NCBI RefSeq assembly: GCF_947496725.1
Contig: NZ_CANMDS010000004.1
Span: 248,001-312,000 of the forward strand
Direction: 5' to 3'
DNA length: 64,000 nucleotides
Source of the DNA: an uncultured Dokdonia sp.
GTDB taxonomy: Bacteria > Bacteroidota > Bacteroidia > Flavobacteriales > Flavobacteriaceae
In this document: one piece after another, positions 8,841 through 17,437 of the stretch
Layout of the letters: every line of letters begins with the position of its first letter
Numbering within the stretch: position 1 is the stretch's first letter
The notes under the pieces: generated by a model
The model's database searches: none
Seen by the model: only the letters and a program-made list of their open reading frames with translations
Told to the model about the DNA's origin: nothing
Program-made: the position numbers and the translations under genes

Positions 8841-9392
8841 CTAATGGTTGGGCGTGTCCAAATTGTACATTATATTACCCTCATTATCCCTCTTTACAAC
8901 TAGAACCATACAACAAGCACACCCTTGCCTTCTTGTACACTCAGAATAGGGAATTGTTTTGTTTTCAAGCGCCTCATTTATAGATATATATGTTCCTGTT
9001 AGGTCTTTGCTTTTTTCACAGTCATTGCAGCCAATCATACCAAAATGATAGTGAAGACCATTTCCCCGATTTAATAAGTCAATATTAACTTTAGTGTGGT
9101 TGTATAATGCTAAAATTTCGTTAGCTTTTTTAAACTCAACTCTTCTTCGAAAATCAAGCATAGCTGAATAAATCTTTAAATTTCTTTCGTAAAAGCCTAG
9201 AACATCATTTGATTGAATTTTATTTTCATTCAGTAGGTTGTTGAAAATAAACCAAAGATAGTTGTCAATACTCTCGGTATTAGTTTTCTTCCAAGTTTCA
9301 TAGTAATCAATGATATTTTGTTCTTCCATCCCAAACTGAGAAAGAAAGTTCATATATTTTTCAATAAGCCATTCAAGATTTCTTTTATTCAT
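8841..9392 (-). CDS. unknown protein with C-terminal cysteine cluster
   Basis: 183 residues; I do not recognise the family. The first 120 residues are helical and rich in Asn, Lys, Glu and Tyr. The last 60 carry GCNDCEKS and TRRQGCACCMVLVV, giving CxxC and CxCC pairs that could bind a metal. The start is 2 bases after the trmL stop on the same strand, so it is probably translationally coupled to trmL. The stop is 7 bases from the convergent bshC stop. It looks more AT-rich than its neighbours, so it may be a recent acquisition. Confidence 0.65.
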   Translation of the reverse strand: MNKRNLEWLIEKYMNFLSQFGMEEQNIIDYYETWKKTNTESIDNYLWFIFNNLLNENKIQSNDVLGFYERNLKIYSAMLDFRRRVEFKKANEILALYNHTKVNIDLLNRGNGLHYHFGMIGCNDCEKSKDLTGTYISINEALENKTIPYSECTRRQGCACCMVLVVKRDNEGNIMYNLDTPNH

Positions 9393-9394
9393 AT

Positions 9395-9847
9395 CTATAA
9401 ATTCAACTGCCTTATCCCTTCATAAGCTACAATTCCCACGGCATTTGCGAGATTTAGGCTTCTGATGTGTTCGCTAAATAATGGGATTTTATAAAGTTGG
9501 TCGGGGTGTTTTTCGGTGATTTCTTTTGGGAGTCCTTTAGATTCTTTTCCAAAGACGAGAAATAGGTCCTCTTCAAAAGGAATGTCATAATGTGACTTTG
9601 TGCCGTGACTTGAAAGAAAGACCATTTTCGCGAAAGCGTTCTTTTTAAAAAAGTCATCTGTATTATCATAATACTGTACGTCTAGATGCTGCCAGTAATC
9701 AAGACCTGCGCGTTTAAGGCGGGTGTCGTCTATCTCAAAACCAAAGGGTTTTACAAGGTGCAACTTGCAGCCAGAACCGAGGGCAAGCCTACCTATGTTA
9801 CCTGTGTTGTTTGGAATTTCTGGATTGATGAGTACAATATTGAGCAT
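9395..9847 (-). CDS. trmL: tRNA (cytidine/uridine-34-2'-O)-methyltransferase TrmL
   Basis: SPOUT-class methyltransferase of 150 residues, the usual TrmL size. Motifs: INPEIPNNTGNIGRLALG near the start, LVFGKESKGLP in the middle, and IPLFSEHIRSLNLANAVGI, which forms the knotted AdoMet site. It methylates the wobble nucleotide of certain tRNA-Leu species. Half of the repeated palindrome (9626-9638) is read here as NAFAK. Confidence 0.92.
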   Translation of the reverse strand: MLNIVLINPEIPNNTGNIGRLALGSGCKLHLVKPFGFEIDDTRLKRAGLDYWQHLDVQYYDNTDDFFKKNAFAKMVFLSSHGTKSHYDIPFEEDLFLVFGKESKGLPKEITEKHPDQLYKIPLFSEHIRSLNLANAVGIVAYEGIRQLNL

Positions 9848-9949
9848 AATGGCTTGCTTGATGGGATGTATGGTGTATAAATGGTGTGTGAGATACTAAT
9901 GTTATCACAAAAACTAAAGCTTGTCACGGGCTATAACTCCCGTCTACAG

Positions 9950-9957
9950 TATCTTTA
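9950..9957 (+). promoter_or_regulatory. -7 promoter element of the Omp85-like gene
   Basis: TATCTTTA, ending 15 bases before the TTG start codon, so the predicted 5' untranslated region is only about 10 bases. Confidence 0.45.
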
Positions 9958-9972
9958 CCCAAAAATAGCATT

Positions 9973-11148
9973 TTGAGAGTAAACTACTTCCCCCAAAAAT
10001 TGATATATCTTATTGCCATCGTACTTTTTACGGTAGGTAATACACAGACGGCACAAGCACAGGATTTTGAAAAAATTAAAGAGTTTTTTACGTTTCATCC
10101 TAACCACAAGGCTGTTGCAAAAGATAGTACTTTATATGCATCTAAGTTTATAGCAGCACCAGTAATGAGTTACAGTCCGGAGACAAATTTTGCCTTTGGG
10201 ACGGGTGCAAAATACTTATTTAAATTTAACGGTAGTGGGGAGGAGACGCGTGTGTCTAATATGCCTATCACGCTGCAGTACACACTTAATAGTCAGTTTT
10301 TTGTTTATTCTGGATTTGAGATTTTTACTAACCAAGAGAAATGGGTGATAGAGGGTAATATCCTTTTTCAAAATTACCCAAGACTGTTTTATGGTTTTGG
10401 CACAAACTCACCAGAAAGTGCAGAGGAGGAGTATAATTATTACCAGTTGCTAGTGGAGCCTATCTTTTTAAAGCAGGCTTTCACACGTTACCTTTTTGTA
10501 GGTGCTGGTGTGCGATTTAATCACATTTACTCTGTTGATATAGAAGAGGGCGGACTTATAGATCAAACCAGACCTACGGGTTATGATGGGTCTACATCAC
10601 TAGGTGTTGAGGTTGCAGCGCTGTATGATAACAGAAATAATGTGCTTAATGCTCAAAATGGATGGTATCTCGAGACCACGAGAGGTCAATATTTTGAGGC
10701 GCTAGGAGGTACACATAACTTTGATTTGACACGTTTTGATTTAAGACATTACACAAAGCCATTTGCAGATAAAGATGATATTCTCGCATTCCAGATGGTG
10801 GGAAGATTTACTCGTGGTGACTTACCGTTTTCTGAGTTTTCTTTTCTTGGAGGTAGTGAGATTATGCGTGGTTATAGAGAAGGCCGTTATGTAGGTAGAG
10901 ATTTACTGGCAAGCCAGGTAGAGTATAGAAAGACGTTTAAGAACTCTCGTTTTGGCGCTGTACTATTTGCCGGTGGAGGTGATATCTATAATGATGTGAG
11001 CGATTTTCAGTTTAAGAATTTAAAACCTACCTATGGAGGTGGTCTTCGTTTTATGATAGATAAGGAAGAGCGTCTCAATCTTCGTTTTGATGTAGGTTTT
11101 GGTAGAGGCTCTAGTGAGTTTTACTTAGGGATTGCAGAGGCATTTTAA
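9973..11148 (+). CDS. outer-membrane beta-barrel protein, Omp85/bacterial surface antigen family
   Basis: 391 residues from a TTG start codon. No ATG is available before the signal peptide (LIYLIAIVLFTVGNTQTAQAQ), and the next in-frame Met is near residue 60. The body has alternating hydrophobic and polar strands, including LGVEVAALYDNRNN and FSFLGGSEIMRGYREGRYVGRD, the latter resembling the (V/I)RG(Y/F) motif of Omp85 barrels. It ends YLGIAEAF with the aromatic last residue typical of barrels inserted by BamA. Without POTRA domains it is not BamA itself. Confidence 0.82.
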   Translation: MRVNYFPQKLIYLIAIVLFTVGNTQTAQAQDFEKIKEFFTFHPNHKAVAKDSTLYASKFIAAPVMSYSPETNFAFGTGAKYLFKFNGSGEETRVSNMPITLQYTLNSQFFVYSGFEIFTNQEKWVIEGNILFQNYPRLFYGFGTNSPESAEEEYNYYQLLVEPIFLKQAFTRYLFVGAGVRFNHIYSVDIEEGGLIDQTRPTGYDGSTSLGVEVAALYDNRNNVLNAQNGWYLETTRGQYFEALGGTHNFDLTRFDLRHYTKPFADKDDILAFQMVGRFTRGDLPFSEFSFLGGSEIMRGYREGRYVGRDLLASQVEYRKTFKNSRFGAVLFAGGGDIYNDVSDFQFKNLKPTYGGGLRFMIDKEERLNLRFDVGFGRGSSEFYLGIAEAF

Positions 11149-11235
11149 TAGCTAGCAGCTAGTGCAATTTGCATCATTTTATTTTTAGAGATAGGAACAA
11201 AATTTCTATATTACTCTGAAAATAATCCTGATACG

Positions 11236-12558
11236 ATGCTTAAACCTGTACTCTTTTTTCTTTCCATTTTTTTAGTTTGTAGTTGTGCTCAACAACAAGA
11301 ACCAGAAGTTGCCATAAACCCAGAAACGTACTGGGGAGAAAACCCTTGGCCAGACATTAGAAAGAAGCGTATTAGTCAGCTATTACCGCAAGCGCTCAAA
11401 ACTGCAGAGGTAGATTGCTGGATGACTATTTGTAGAGAAAATAATAATGACCCCATTGCAGATCACATAGGAGGAGAAAATGCTGGTGGTACCGCCGTGT
11501 TTTTATTTTATAACGACGCAACTGGTTTTCACTCTAAGGTATTCTCACCTTCTGGAGAAGCAACTGCGCTAGATGACCTAGATATACACGAGGAGGTCGT
11601 GAGTGTAGCGCGAGGAACCTCTGCTATTGAGCAAGCGTCAGATTTTATCAAAACAAAAAATTTTAAAAGTATTGCCGTAAACACATCTTCAAAAAATGTG
11701 ATGGCAGACGGACTTACGCATACACAGTATGAAGAAATCGCTACTGCCTTAGGTGACGAAACCTCAAAACTAGTATCCTCTGAAGAGGTGGTCTATGAGT
11801 GGTTATCTATAAAGCTACCAGAAGAAGTTGCCATCTTAAAGAAAGCAGCAAAGCTCACTGCCCAGTGGCAGATTGAAGCCTACGAGCAAGTAGTGCCTGA
11901 CACATCTACAGATGCAGACATTGCAAAATATTTAAAACAAAGAATGACCGAGTATGGCGTGACAGATGGATGGGCACCTGCTCAAAACCCTAATGTAAAT
12001 TCTGGGCCAGACCGTGGGCACTCGCACGCTACGGATAAAGTAATTATGCCTGGTGATGTCATACAAATAGATTTTGGCATCAAAGTATATGACAGGTGGG
12101 TGACAGATATACAGCGATTTGCATATGTTTTAAAAGAGGGTGAGAGCGAGGCTCCAGATGAGATTATGCATTACTGGGAAAGTTCTAAAGCTGGAAATAG
12201 GGCAGCACTCGCTGCGATGCAACCTGGCGTAAAAGGAGTAGATGTAGATAGAGCCCAGCGTATACTTATGGAAAAAGCAGGGTCTGATTATGTGATGTGG
12301 AGCACGGGTCACCCCGTAGGCTATGTCGCTCACGATGTAGGACCTAATCTAGGAGGTTCTCAAGCGTCACACGTAAGACCAGCCTCTGAAAAAGTGATTA
12401 AGGAAGGGATGACGTTTGCCTTTGACGGTTTTCACTCTTGGAAACTTGCAGACGGTGGTGTAAAAACAATGTCTGTAGAGGAGATGGCCGTAGTAACAGA
12501 AAATGGAGCGGAGTATCTTATCGCTCCACAAGAAGAACTTGTTATTATCTCAAATTAA
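11236..12558 (+). CDS. M24-family metallopeptidase lipoprotein (Xaa-Pro aminopeptidase-like)
   Basis: 440 residues with lipoprotein signal MLKPVLFFLSIFLVCSCAQ (lipobox VCSC). The pita-bread fold carries the expected site residues: Asp279 (QIDFG), Asp291 (VTDIQR), His359 (GHPVG), His366 (VAHDVGP) and Glu416 (VEEMAVV). The fourth ligand, normally Glu in a TIEPG-type motif, appears as Asp397 in FAFDGF. That is unusual but still able to bind metal. It probably acts in the periplasm or on the cell surface. Confidence 0.82.
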   Translation: MLKPVLFFLSIFLVCSCAQQQEPEVAINPETYWGENPWPDIRKKRISQLLPQALKTAEVDCWMTICRENNNDPIADHIGGENAGGTAVFLFYNDATGFHSKVFSPSGEATALDDLDIHEEVVSVARGTSAIEQASDFIKTKNFKSIAVNTSSKNVMADGLTHTQYEEIATALGDETSKLVSSEEVVYEWLSIKLPEEVAILKKAAKLTAQWQIEAYEQVVPDTSTDADIAKYLKQRMTEYGVTDGWAPAQNPNVNSGPDRGHSHATDKVIMPGDVIQIDFGIKVYDRWVTDIQRFAYVLKEGESEAPDEIMHYWESSKAGNRAALAAMQPGVKGVDVDRAQRILMEKAGSDYVMWSTGHPVGYVAHDVGPNLGGSQASHVRPASEKVIKEGMTFAFDGFHSWKLADGGVKTMSVEEMAVVTENGAEYLIAPQEELVIISN

Positions 12559-12562
12559 TAAT

Positions 12563-13579
12563 TTAAGCAAAAAACCAGTAATCCTTAACCGCTTCTTTAC
12601 CCCAAGCATCGAGTAGTGCTTGTATTTCCTTCTTTCCATCTGGAGAAGAAACTACAATCATAATCTGTGCATTTTTTATAGATGGCACATCTGTAAAAGA
12701 TTGCATACGTACATCATAAATGTCTTTACCTATCTGTTTCTCATTATTAGAAACCCAGTGAAAGCTGTCATTATACGATTGTAAAATTTTAGCCATATCC
12801 TTACCGTTGCGACCGGCACCCCAGAGTACGAGTGGTCGTGTGTTATCACGATCTATCTCATAAAAGAAACGCATTTTCATATCAAAATAACGATTGTCTT
12901 TATACTCGTCCCAAGTACGTGAGATACGGTTAGAGCGATCACGCCAGTGGTGAAGTATGGCATCTATCCCTATAACTTTGAACCCGTGTTTATACATACG
13001 GAAACATAAATCATAATCTTCTGGATAAATAACAGGATCAAAAGCACCTACGGCATCAAAATCATCTTTATGAATCATCCAGCAATGTGACGGGATAACA
13101 CACTCTTTATAAATCTGCTGGTAATGTGTGCTTGTTCTTGCCACCTCATTAAGCCAGCGCTCATAGCGTAAAAAACCATCACCTACCTCGCCCTCATCTA
13201 CAAAGTGCTCTGTACCTCCAGCAATCACGTGCCCTTTTCCATACTTATGCCACTCATCTACGAGAAGCTGAATTTTATAATCTGGCATTTTATCATCAGA
13301 GTCCATCCTGTTGAGCAGGGTTCCGCGTACTTCTCTGTATCCACATTGTAATGTTGGGATGAGCTTATAGCCGTCACTGTCAAAAACACGAACGCGCTCA
13401 TCTTGCTTTGCAAATGCCGCAAGAATCTCTGGAGTCTCATCTGTACTGTGATCATTTACAGCAATAAGTTCCCAGTTTTGATACGTCTGGTTTATAATCG
13501 AGTTTATGCAATCGTGTAGATATGGAGCCGTGTCTTTTACGGCCATTATGATAGATACGAGGGGTTGATTTACAGCCAC
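12563..13579 (-). CDS. family 2 glycosyltransferase with C-terminal Rossmann-like domain
   Basis: 338 residues. The GT-A domain has VSIIMAVKDTAPYL, NDHSTDETPEI and the DxD-type motif NRMDSDD, then IYPEDYDLCFRMYKHG. After about residue 245 a second domain starts with LVLWGAGRNGKDMAKIL, a glycine-rich nucleotide-binding turn often appended to polysaccharide glycosyltransferases. It overlaps the upstream epimerase gene by 10 bases. The pair probably makes part of a surface glycan. Confidence 0.85.
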   Translation of the reverse strand: MAVNQPLVSIIMAVKDTAPYLHDCINSIINQTYQNWELIAVNDHSTDETPEILAAFAKQDERVRVFDSDGYKLIPTLQCGYREVRGTLLNRMDSDDKMPDYKIQLLVDEWHKYGKGHVIAGGTEHFVDEGEVGDGFLRYERWLNEVARTSTHYQQIYKECVIPSHCWMIHKDDFDAVGAFDPVIYPEDYDLCFRMYKHGFKVIGIDAILHHWRDRSNRISRTWDEYKDNRYFDMKMRFFYEIDRDNTRPLVLWGAGRNGKDMAKILQSYNDSFHWVSNNEKQIGKDIYDVRMQSFTDVPSIKNAQIMIVVSSPDGKKEIQALLDAWGKEAVKDYWFFA

Positions 13580-14562
13580 GATTTTGGAAGGTTTTTTGTG
13601 ATTTCTATAGGGTCAAAAGTACTACTTTCTCTCGCGCCGTGTTCAGTCACCCATTTTGCGGTTTCTTGTAATCCTAGTGCAAGTGTTGTGGCTGGTTTTG
13701 GGCTAAAGATTTCTGTAAATTTTGAGTGGTCTGCATAGGCGTGTACTACTTCCTCGCGTTGTTCAAGGTGGTTGATAGTCACTTCTTTTTTCATAGCAAG
13801 TTCTACTTCTTTAGCTAGATCATTTACCGTGTTTTCGGTATCTGCGCCTATGTTAAAGATTTGGTTGTCCGCTTTCGCGAAAGCGTAACTAGCCGCAATA
13901 TATGGTGCCACATCATCTATGTAGGTAAAAGCACGGGTTTGATTTCCGTCGCCAAAGATGGTAAGCGGTTCATCCTTTAACATCTGATTCATAAAAATAC
14001 CCACTACATTGCGATACTTATCTCCAATGTTTTGTCCAGGCCCATACACATTGTGCGGACGAAAGATAATATAGTCTAGCCCAAACATTTTATGTGCATT
14101 ATCCAGATCCATCTCTACCGCATATTTTGCAATACCATATGGGTCTTCGGGTTGTGGTTTTTGAGATTCTTTAAGTGGTAATTCTTGAGTTCCATACACA
14201 GCAATAGAGCTTGTAAAGATGAACTTCTTTATGTTGTGATTAACCGCAGCATTAATGAGGTTGATACTCCCAATGAGGTTATTCTCATAATTGAACTTAC
14301 GTATAAAATGGCTCAACCCTTCGGCGGCATATGCAGCTAGATGATAGATGTAATCTATGTGATGTTGTGCAAATATCTCATCTATAAGTGTGGTGTCTGT
14401 AATGCTTCCTTCTATAAAAATCGCACCTTGAGGTACATTGCTTGTAAAGCCGCCAGAGAGGTCGTCAAGTATGATTACTTGGTGATGTAAAGCTAGTAAA
14501 TGACGAGCAACGTGGCTTCCTATAAAGCCAGCGCCACCGGTAACTAATGAGGTTATTTGCAT
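13570..14562 (-). CDS. NAD-dependent sugar-nucleotide epimerase/dehydratase
   Basis: 330-residue extended SDR. TGGAGFIGSHVA is the NAD-binding GxxGxxG motif, FTSSIAVYG supplies the catalytic Ser/Thr region, and YGIAKYAVE is YxxxK. It resembles UDP-glucose 4-epimerase-like enzymes; the exact sugar cannot be read from sequence. The perfect palindrome at 13871 is read as AFAKA inside a helix. A non-coding copy (14604) separates it from crtZ. Confidence 0.87.
   Translation of the reverse strand: MQITSLVTGGAGFIGSHVARHLLALHHQVIILDDLSGGFTSNVPQGAIFIEGSITDTTLIDEIFAQHHIDYIYHLAAYAAEGLSHFIRKFNYENNLIGSINLINAAVNHNIKKFIFTSSIAVYGTQELPLKESQKPQPEDPYGIAKYAVEMDLDNAHKMFGLDYIIFRPHNVYGPGQNIGDKYRNVVGIFMNQMLKDEPLTIFGDGNQTRAFTYIDDVAPYIAASYAFAKADNQIFNIGADTENTVNDLAKEVELAMKKEVTINHLEQREEVVHAYADHSKFTEIFSPKPATTLALGLQETAKWVTEHGARESSTFDPIEITKNLPKSWL
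13871..13884. repeat. palindrome GCTTTCGCGAAAGC, copy 4 (inside epimerase gene)
   Basis: Perfect copy, read on the minus strand as Y-A-F-A-K-A-D. Confidence 0.95.
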
Positions 14563-14603
14563 ACTGCAAACTTAGGAAAAGGAATTGAGAGGGGCGTTGT
14601 TAC

Positions 14604-14617
14604 GCTTTCGCGAAAGC
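14604..14617. repeat. palindrome copy 5 (between crtZ and epimerase genes)
   Basis: Part of a 20-bp perfect palindrome TACGC...GCGTA at 14601-14620, in the 90-base gap downstream of crtZ. Confidence 0.95.
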
Positions 14618-14652
14618 GTAAAAAAAAACCACCTTTTACAGTGGTCTTTATA

Positions 14653-15120
14653 TTATCTCTTGCTTGCTCTCGCTTGCTTAAAATATTTTACTGGAGGAAA
14701 TAGCATCCCGAAAGATTCTCCATCATCTTTACCTAGGTGTTTGTGGTGCATTTTATGTGCTCTTCTTAATGCTTTACCGTACCATCCATTTGCATTACGA
14801 AACAATTTAAATCGCTGATGGATAAAGATGTCGTGCACGCCAAAGTAGGCAAGACCATAGGCAAAAATACCTAAGCCTATAGGTAAACCTATCCATACGC
14901 CTTCGTACTGCCACAATAGGAAACAGCCTATTGAAACTAGTGCATAAAAAATAAAGAAGAGGTCATTTTTTTCCCACCAAGAGTTGTGTTTTTTATGGTG
15001 GTGGTCTTGGTGTAAAGACCATAAAAAGCCGTGCATTACATATTTATGTGTTGCCCAGGCTAGAAATTCCATAATGACAAAAGTCATAACAAAAACGAAG
15101 ATCCAAAGTAATGTTTGCAT
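14653..15120 (-). CDS. crtZ: beta-carotene hydroxylase CrtZ
   Basis: 155 residues, mostly membrane-embedded. It has the histidine clusters of the di-iron fatty-acid/sterol hydroxylase superfamily: HKYVMH, HQDHHH, HDIFIHQ and HKMHHK. The size and motif order are those of CrtZ, which hydroxylates the rings of beta-carotene to give zeaxanthin. It is the last gene of the carotenoid operon, 17 bases after crtB. No lycopene cyclase gene is in the window, so the ring-forming step must be encoded elsewhere. Confidence 0.9.
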   Translation of the reverse strand: MQTLLWIFVFVMTFVIMEFLAWATHKYVMHGFLWSLHQDHHHKKHNSWWEKNDLFFIFYALVSIGCFLLWQYEGVWIGLPIGLGIFAYGLAYFGVHDIFIHQRFKLFRNANGWYGKALRRAHKMHHKHLGKDDGESFGMLFPPVKYFKQARASKR

Positions 15121-15137
15121 TTGTATAGGGGATTCTT

Positions 15138-15977
15138 TTAAATAAGGTTTAAACGATATTTTACATAGCTACGTGCAAGAAGACTTGCCTTTACGTAGTC
15201 TGGTACGCGCACTCTTGTGTTCCTAATTTCGGCAGAGGGAACGCGTTTAAGTTTTGTGAGTAATTTTCTATAATAACGGAAAGCGGTGTACACACCAAAC
15301 TTTGCTTCTATAGGCAGTCTGTTTATACCGGCTAGTCCTTTTGCAAAGTCTTCTTCTATCTCTTCGATAATACGCTGCTTAGAGGCTTCATCAAGATTTA
15401 CAAGATTTGTATTAGGAAAGTAGGTGCGACTTAGTCCTTCAAAATCTGCCTTGAGGTCACGTAAAAAGTTTACTTTTTGAAAGGCAGAGCCTAAGCTCAT
15501 CGCACTGTCTTTAAGACTTTCGTATTTTTCTTTATCTCCTTTCACAAAAACGGTAAGACACATAAGGCCTACTACATCTGCGCTTCCGTAAATGTATTCC
15601 TTGTACTCTGCATCTGTGAGATAATCTAGTTTTGTGAGATCTAGGCGCATACTTTTCATAAACGATGCGATATGAGCAGGGTCTATATCATATTTATGCA
15701 CGGTCTCTTGAAAGGCGTTGAGAATAGGGTTGAGGCTTATTTTATCAGTAAGCGCGTGCTCAAGATCTTCTTCAAAACGTTTGAATAGTGTAGGCTTGTC
15801 ATAGTCGTGAAAAGAATCTACAATCTCATCTGCAAATCTTACAAAACCATAAATGTTATAAATGTCCTGACGTATACAGGGTGCAAGCATTTTAGTCGCG
15901 CTTGCAAATGAGGTGCTATATGATTGAGTTACAACCTTTGCACAGCTTCTCGATACGGTGTCAAATAGAGATTTCAT
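15138..15977 (-). CDS. crtB: phytoene synthase CrtB
   Basis: 279 residues. Two Asp-rich prenyl diphosphate/Mg2+ motifs: D50-EIV-D54 and D174-LKA-D178 in NFLRDLKADFEG, followed by SRTYFP. It joins two geranylgeranyl diphosphates head-to-head to form phytoene. It overlaps the crtI stop by one base. Confidence 0.93.
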   Translation of the reverse strand: MKSLFDTVSRSCAKVVTQSYSTSFASATKMLAPCIRQDIYNIYGFVRFADEIVDSFHDYDKPTLFKRFEEDLEHALTDKISLNPILNAFQETVHKYDIDPAHIASFMKSMRLDLTKLDYLTDAEYKEYIYGSADVVGLMCLTVFVKGDKEKYESLKDSAMSLGSAFQKVNFLRDLKADFEGLSRTYFPNTNLVNLDEASKQRIIEEIEEDFAKGLAGINRLPIEAKFGVYTAFRYYRKLLTKLKRVPSAEIRNTRVRVPDYVKASLLARSYVKYRLNLI

Positions 15978-17437
15978 TATTTAATTGATTTGCTTATTAA
16001 TTGTGATACAAGCTTACCAGATATGAGGGCTGGAGGTACGCCAGGTCCTGGAACCGTTAACTGTCCAGTAAAATACAAATTTTTAACTTTCTTACTTCTT
16101 AAATTAGGTCTAAGAAAAGCTGTTTGCTTTAAAGTATTTGCCATTCCGTAGGCATTTCCTTTATAACTGTTATACTCATTTACAAAGTCATCTACACAAA
16201 AAGACTTCTTAAAGATAATATGATTTCTAAAATTTTGACCAGATAAATGCTCTAGTCTTTCCATTATAATATCAAAATATTGATCACGTAGTGCCTGCGT
16301 ATCTTCTACTCCAGGAGCTATAGGGATTAAGAAAAACCCATTTTCTTTACCTTCTGGCGCCATTGTCTCATCTGATACCGATGGGAAATTTGCATAAAAT
16401 AAAGGCTCTTCTGGCCAAGCAAGGTCGTCATAAATGGTTCTTGCGTGCTGGTCAAAATCTGTATCAAAGAACAAGTTGTGATGAGCTACATTATCAAACT
16501 TTTTATCAAAACCTACATAAAAGAGTAGTGATGACGGTGCAAATACACGGCTGTCCCAGTACTTCTCTGTGTATTGTCTATATGATGGGTCTAGCAAAGT
16601 CTCACTGTGATGATAGTCTGCTCCACTTACGACATAATCTGCAGTAATGGTTTCCCCATTTACTATAATTCCTTGTACTTTTCCTTGATCTACCAGAATT
16701 TTACTGGCACCAGCGCTTGTATGAGTTTTTACTCCTAGTGAGTGTGCCAGCTTAATCATCCCTTTGATGACCTCGTGCATACCACCTTTAGGATGCCAAG
16801 TCCCTAAGCCAAAATCTGCATAGTTCATAAAACGATAGAATGCAGGTGTATTATTAGGTTTAGCTCCGAGAAATAATACTGGAAATTCTAAAATAGAAAC
16901 CAGCTTTTCATTTTTAAAAGCCTTGCGCACGTCATCACTTATAGTCTTAAAAAACTGATTTACGCGTACCGCTGTTTCTGGAGTTACAAGTTCAAAAGGA
17001 GAAAGTCCTGGCTTGTTTACTACATCGTTAATAGCAATGTCATAGTTGACTCCAGCATTTTTTATAAACTTTTTGAGTTGAGGCGAGCTTCCTGGCTCTA
17101 TACGCTCAAACTCTGTAGCTATTTTATCTAGCGTATCACCTATGGTTACAACTTCATCTTTAAACCAAACGTAATAAGCAGGGTCCAGCTTTTCTAACTG
17201 GTAAAAGTCTGACACTTTTTTATTAAAATCTCCAAAAAACTTTTCAAAGATATCTGGCATCCAGTACCAGCTAGGGCCCATATCAAATGTAAAGCCCTCT
17301 TCTTTGAGTTGTCTGGCACGACCACCTAGGGTTTGATTTTTTTCATAAAGGTGCACCTCGTTACCAGCTTGAGCAAGATAACACGCAGCAGATAGGGATG
17401 AAAATCCAGATCCTATAATCACAATCTTTTTAGGCAT
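15977..17437 (-). CDS. crtI: phytoene desaturase CrtI
   Basis: 486-residue FAD-dependent desaturase. The N-terminal dinucleotide fold is KIVIIGSGFSSLSAACYLA followed by the acidic LYEKN. The C-terminal signature is NLYFTGQLTVPGPGVPPAL. It converts phytoene towards lycopene. It starts inside the last 8 bases of the regulator gene upstream, so the two are translationally coupled. Confidence 0.93.
   Translation of the reverse strand: MPKKIVIIGSGFSSLSAACYLAQAGNEVHLYEKNQTLGGRARQLKEEGFTFDMGPSWYWMPDIFEKFFGDFNKKVSDFYQLEKLDPAYYVWFKDEVVTIGDTLDKIATEFERIEPGSSPQLKKFIKNAGVNYDIAINDVVNKPGLSPFELVTPETAVRVNQFFKTISDDVRKAFKNEKLVSILEFPVLFLGAKPNNTPAFYRFMNYADFGLGTWHPKGGMHEVIKGMIKLAHSLGVKTHTSAGASKILVDQGKVQGIIVNGETITADYVVSGADYHHSETLLDPSYRQYTEKYWDSRVFAPSSLLFYVGFDKKFDNVAHHNLFFDTDFDQHARTIYDDLAWPEEPLFYANFPSVSDETMAPEGKENGFFLIPIAPGVEDTQALRDQYFDIIMERLEHLSGQNFRNHIIFKKSFCVDDFVNEYNSYKGNAYGMANTLKQTAFLRPNLRSKKVKNLYFTGQLTVPGPGVPPALISGKLVSQLISKSIK

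Noticed and set aside
12563-14562. Glycosyltransferase and epimerase as carotenoid-glycosylating enzymes
   Set aside because: Only proximity supports it; the enzyme families are those of surface polysaccharide synthesis and a gap with a palindrome separates them from crtZ.
14585-14818. Plus-strand frame across the crtZ 3' end
   Set aside because: Antisense to the histidine-box region of CrtZ, which has strong family motifs on the minus strand.
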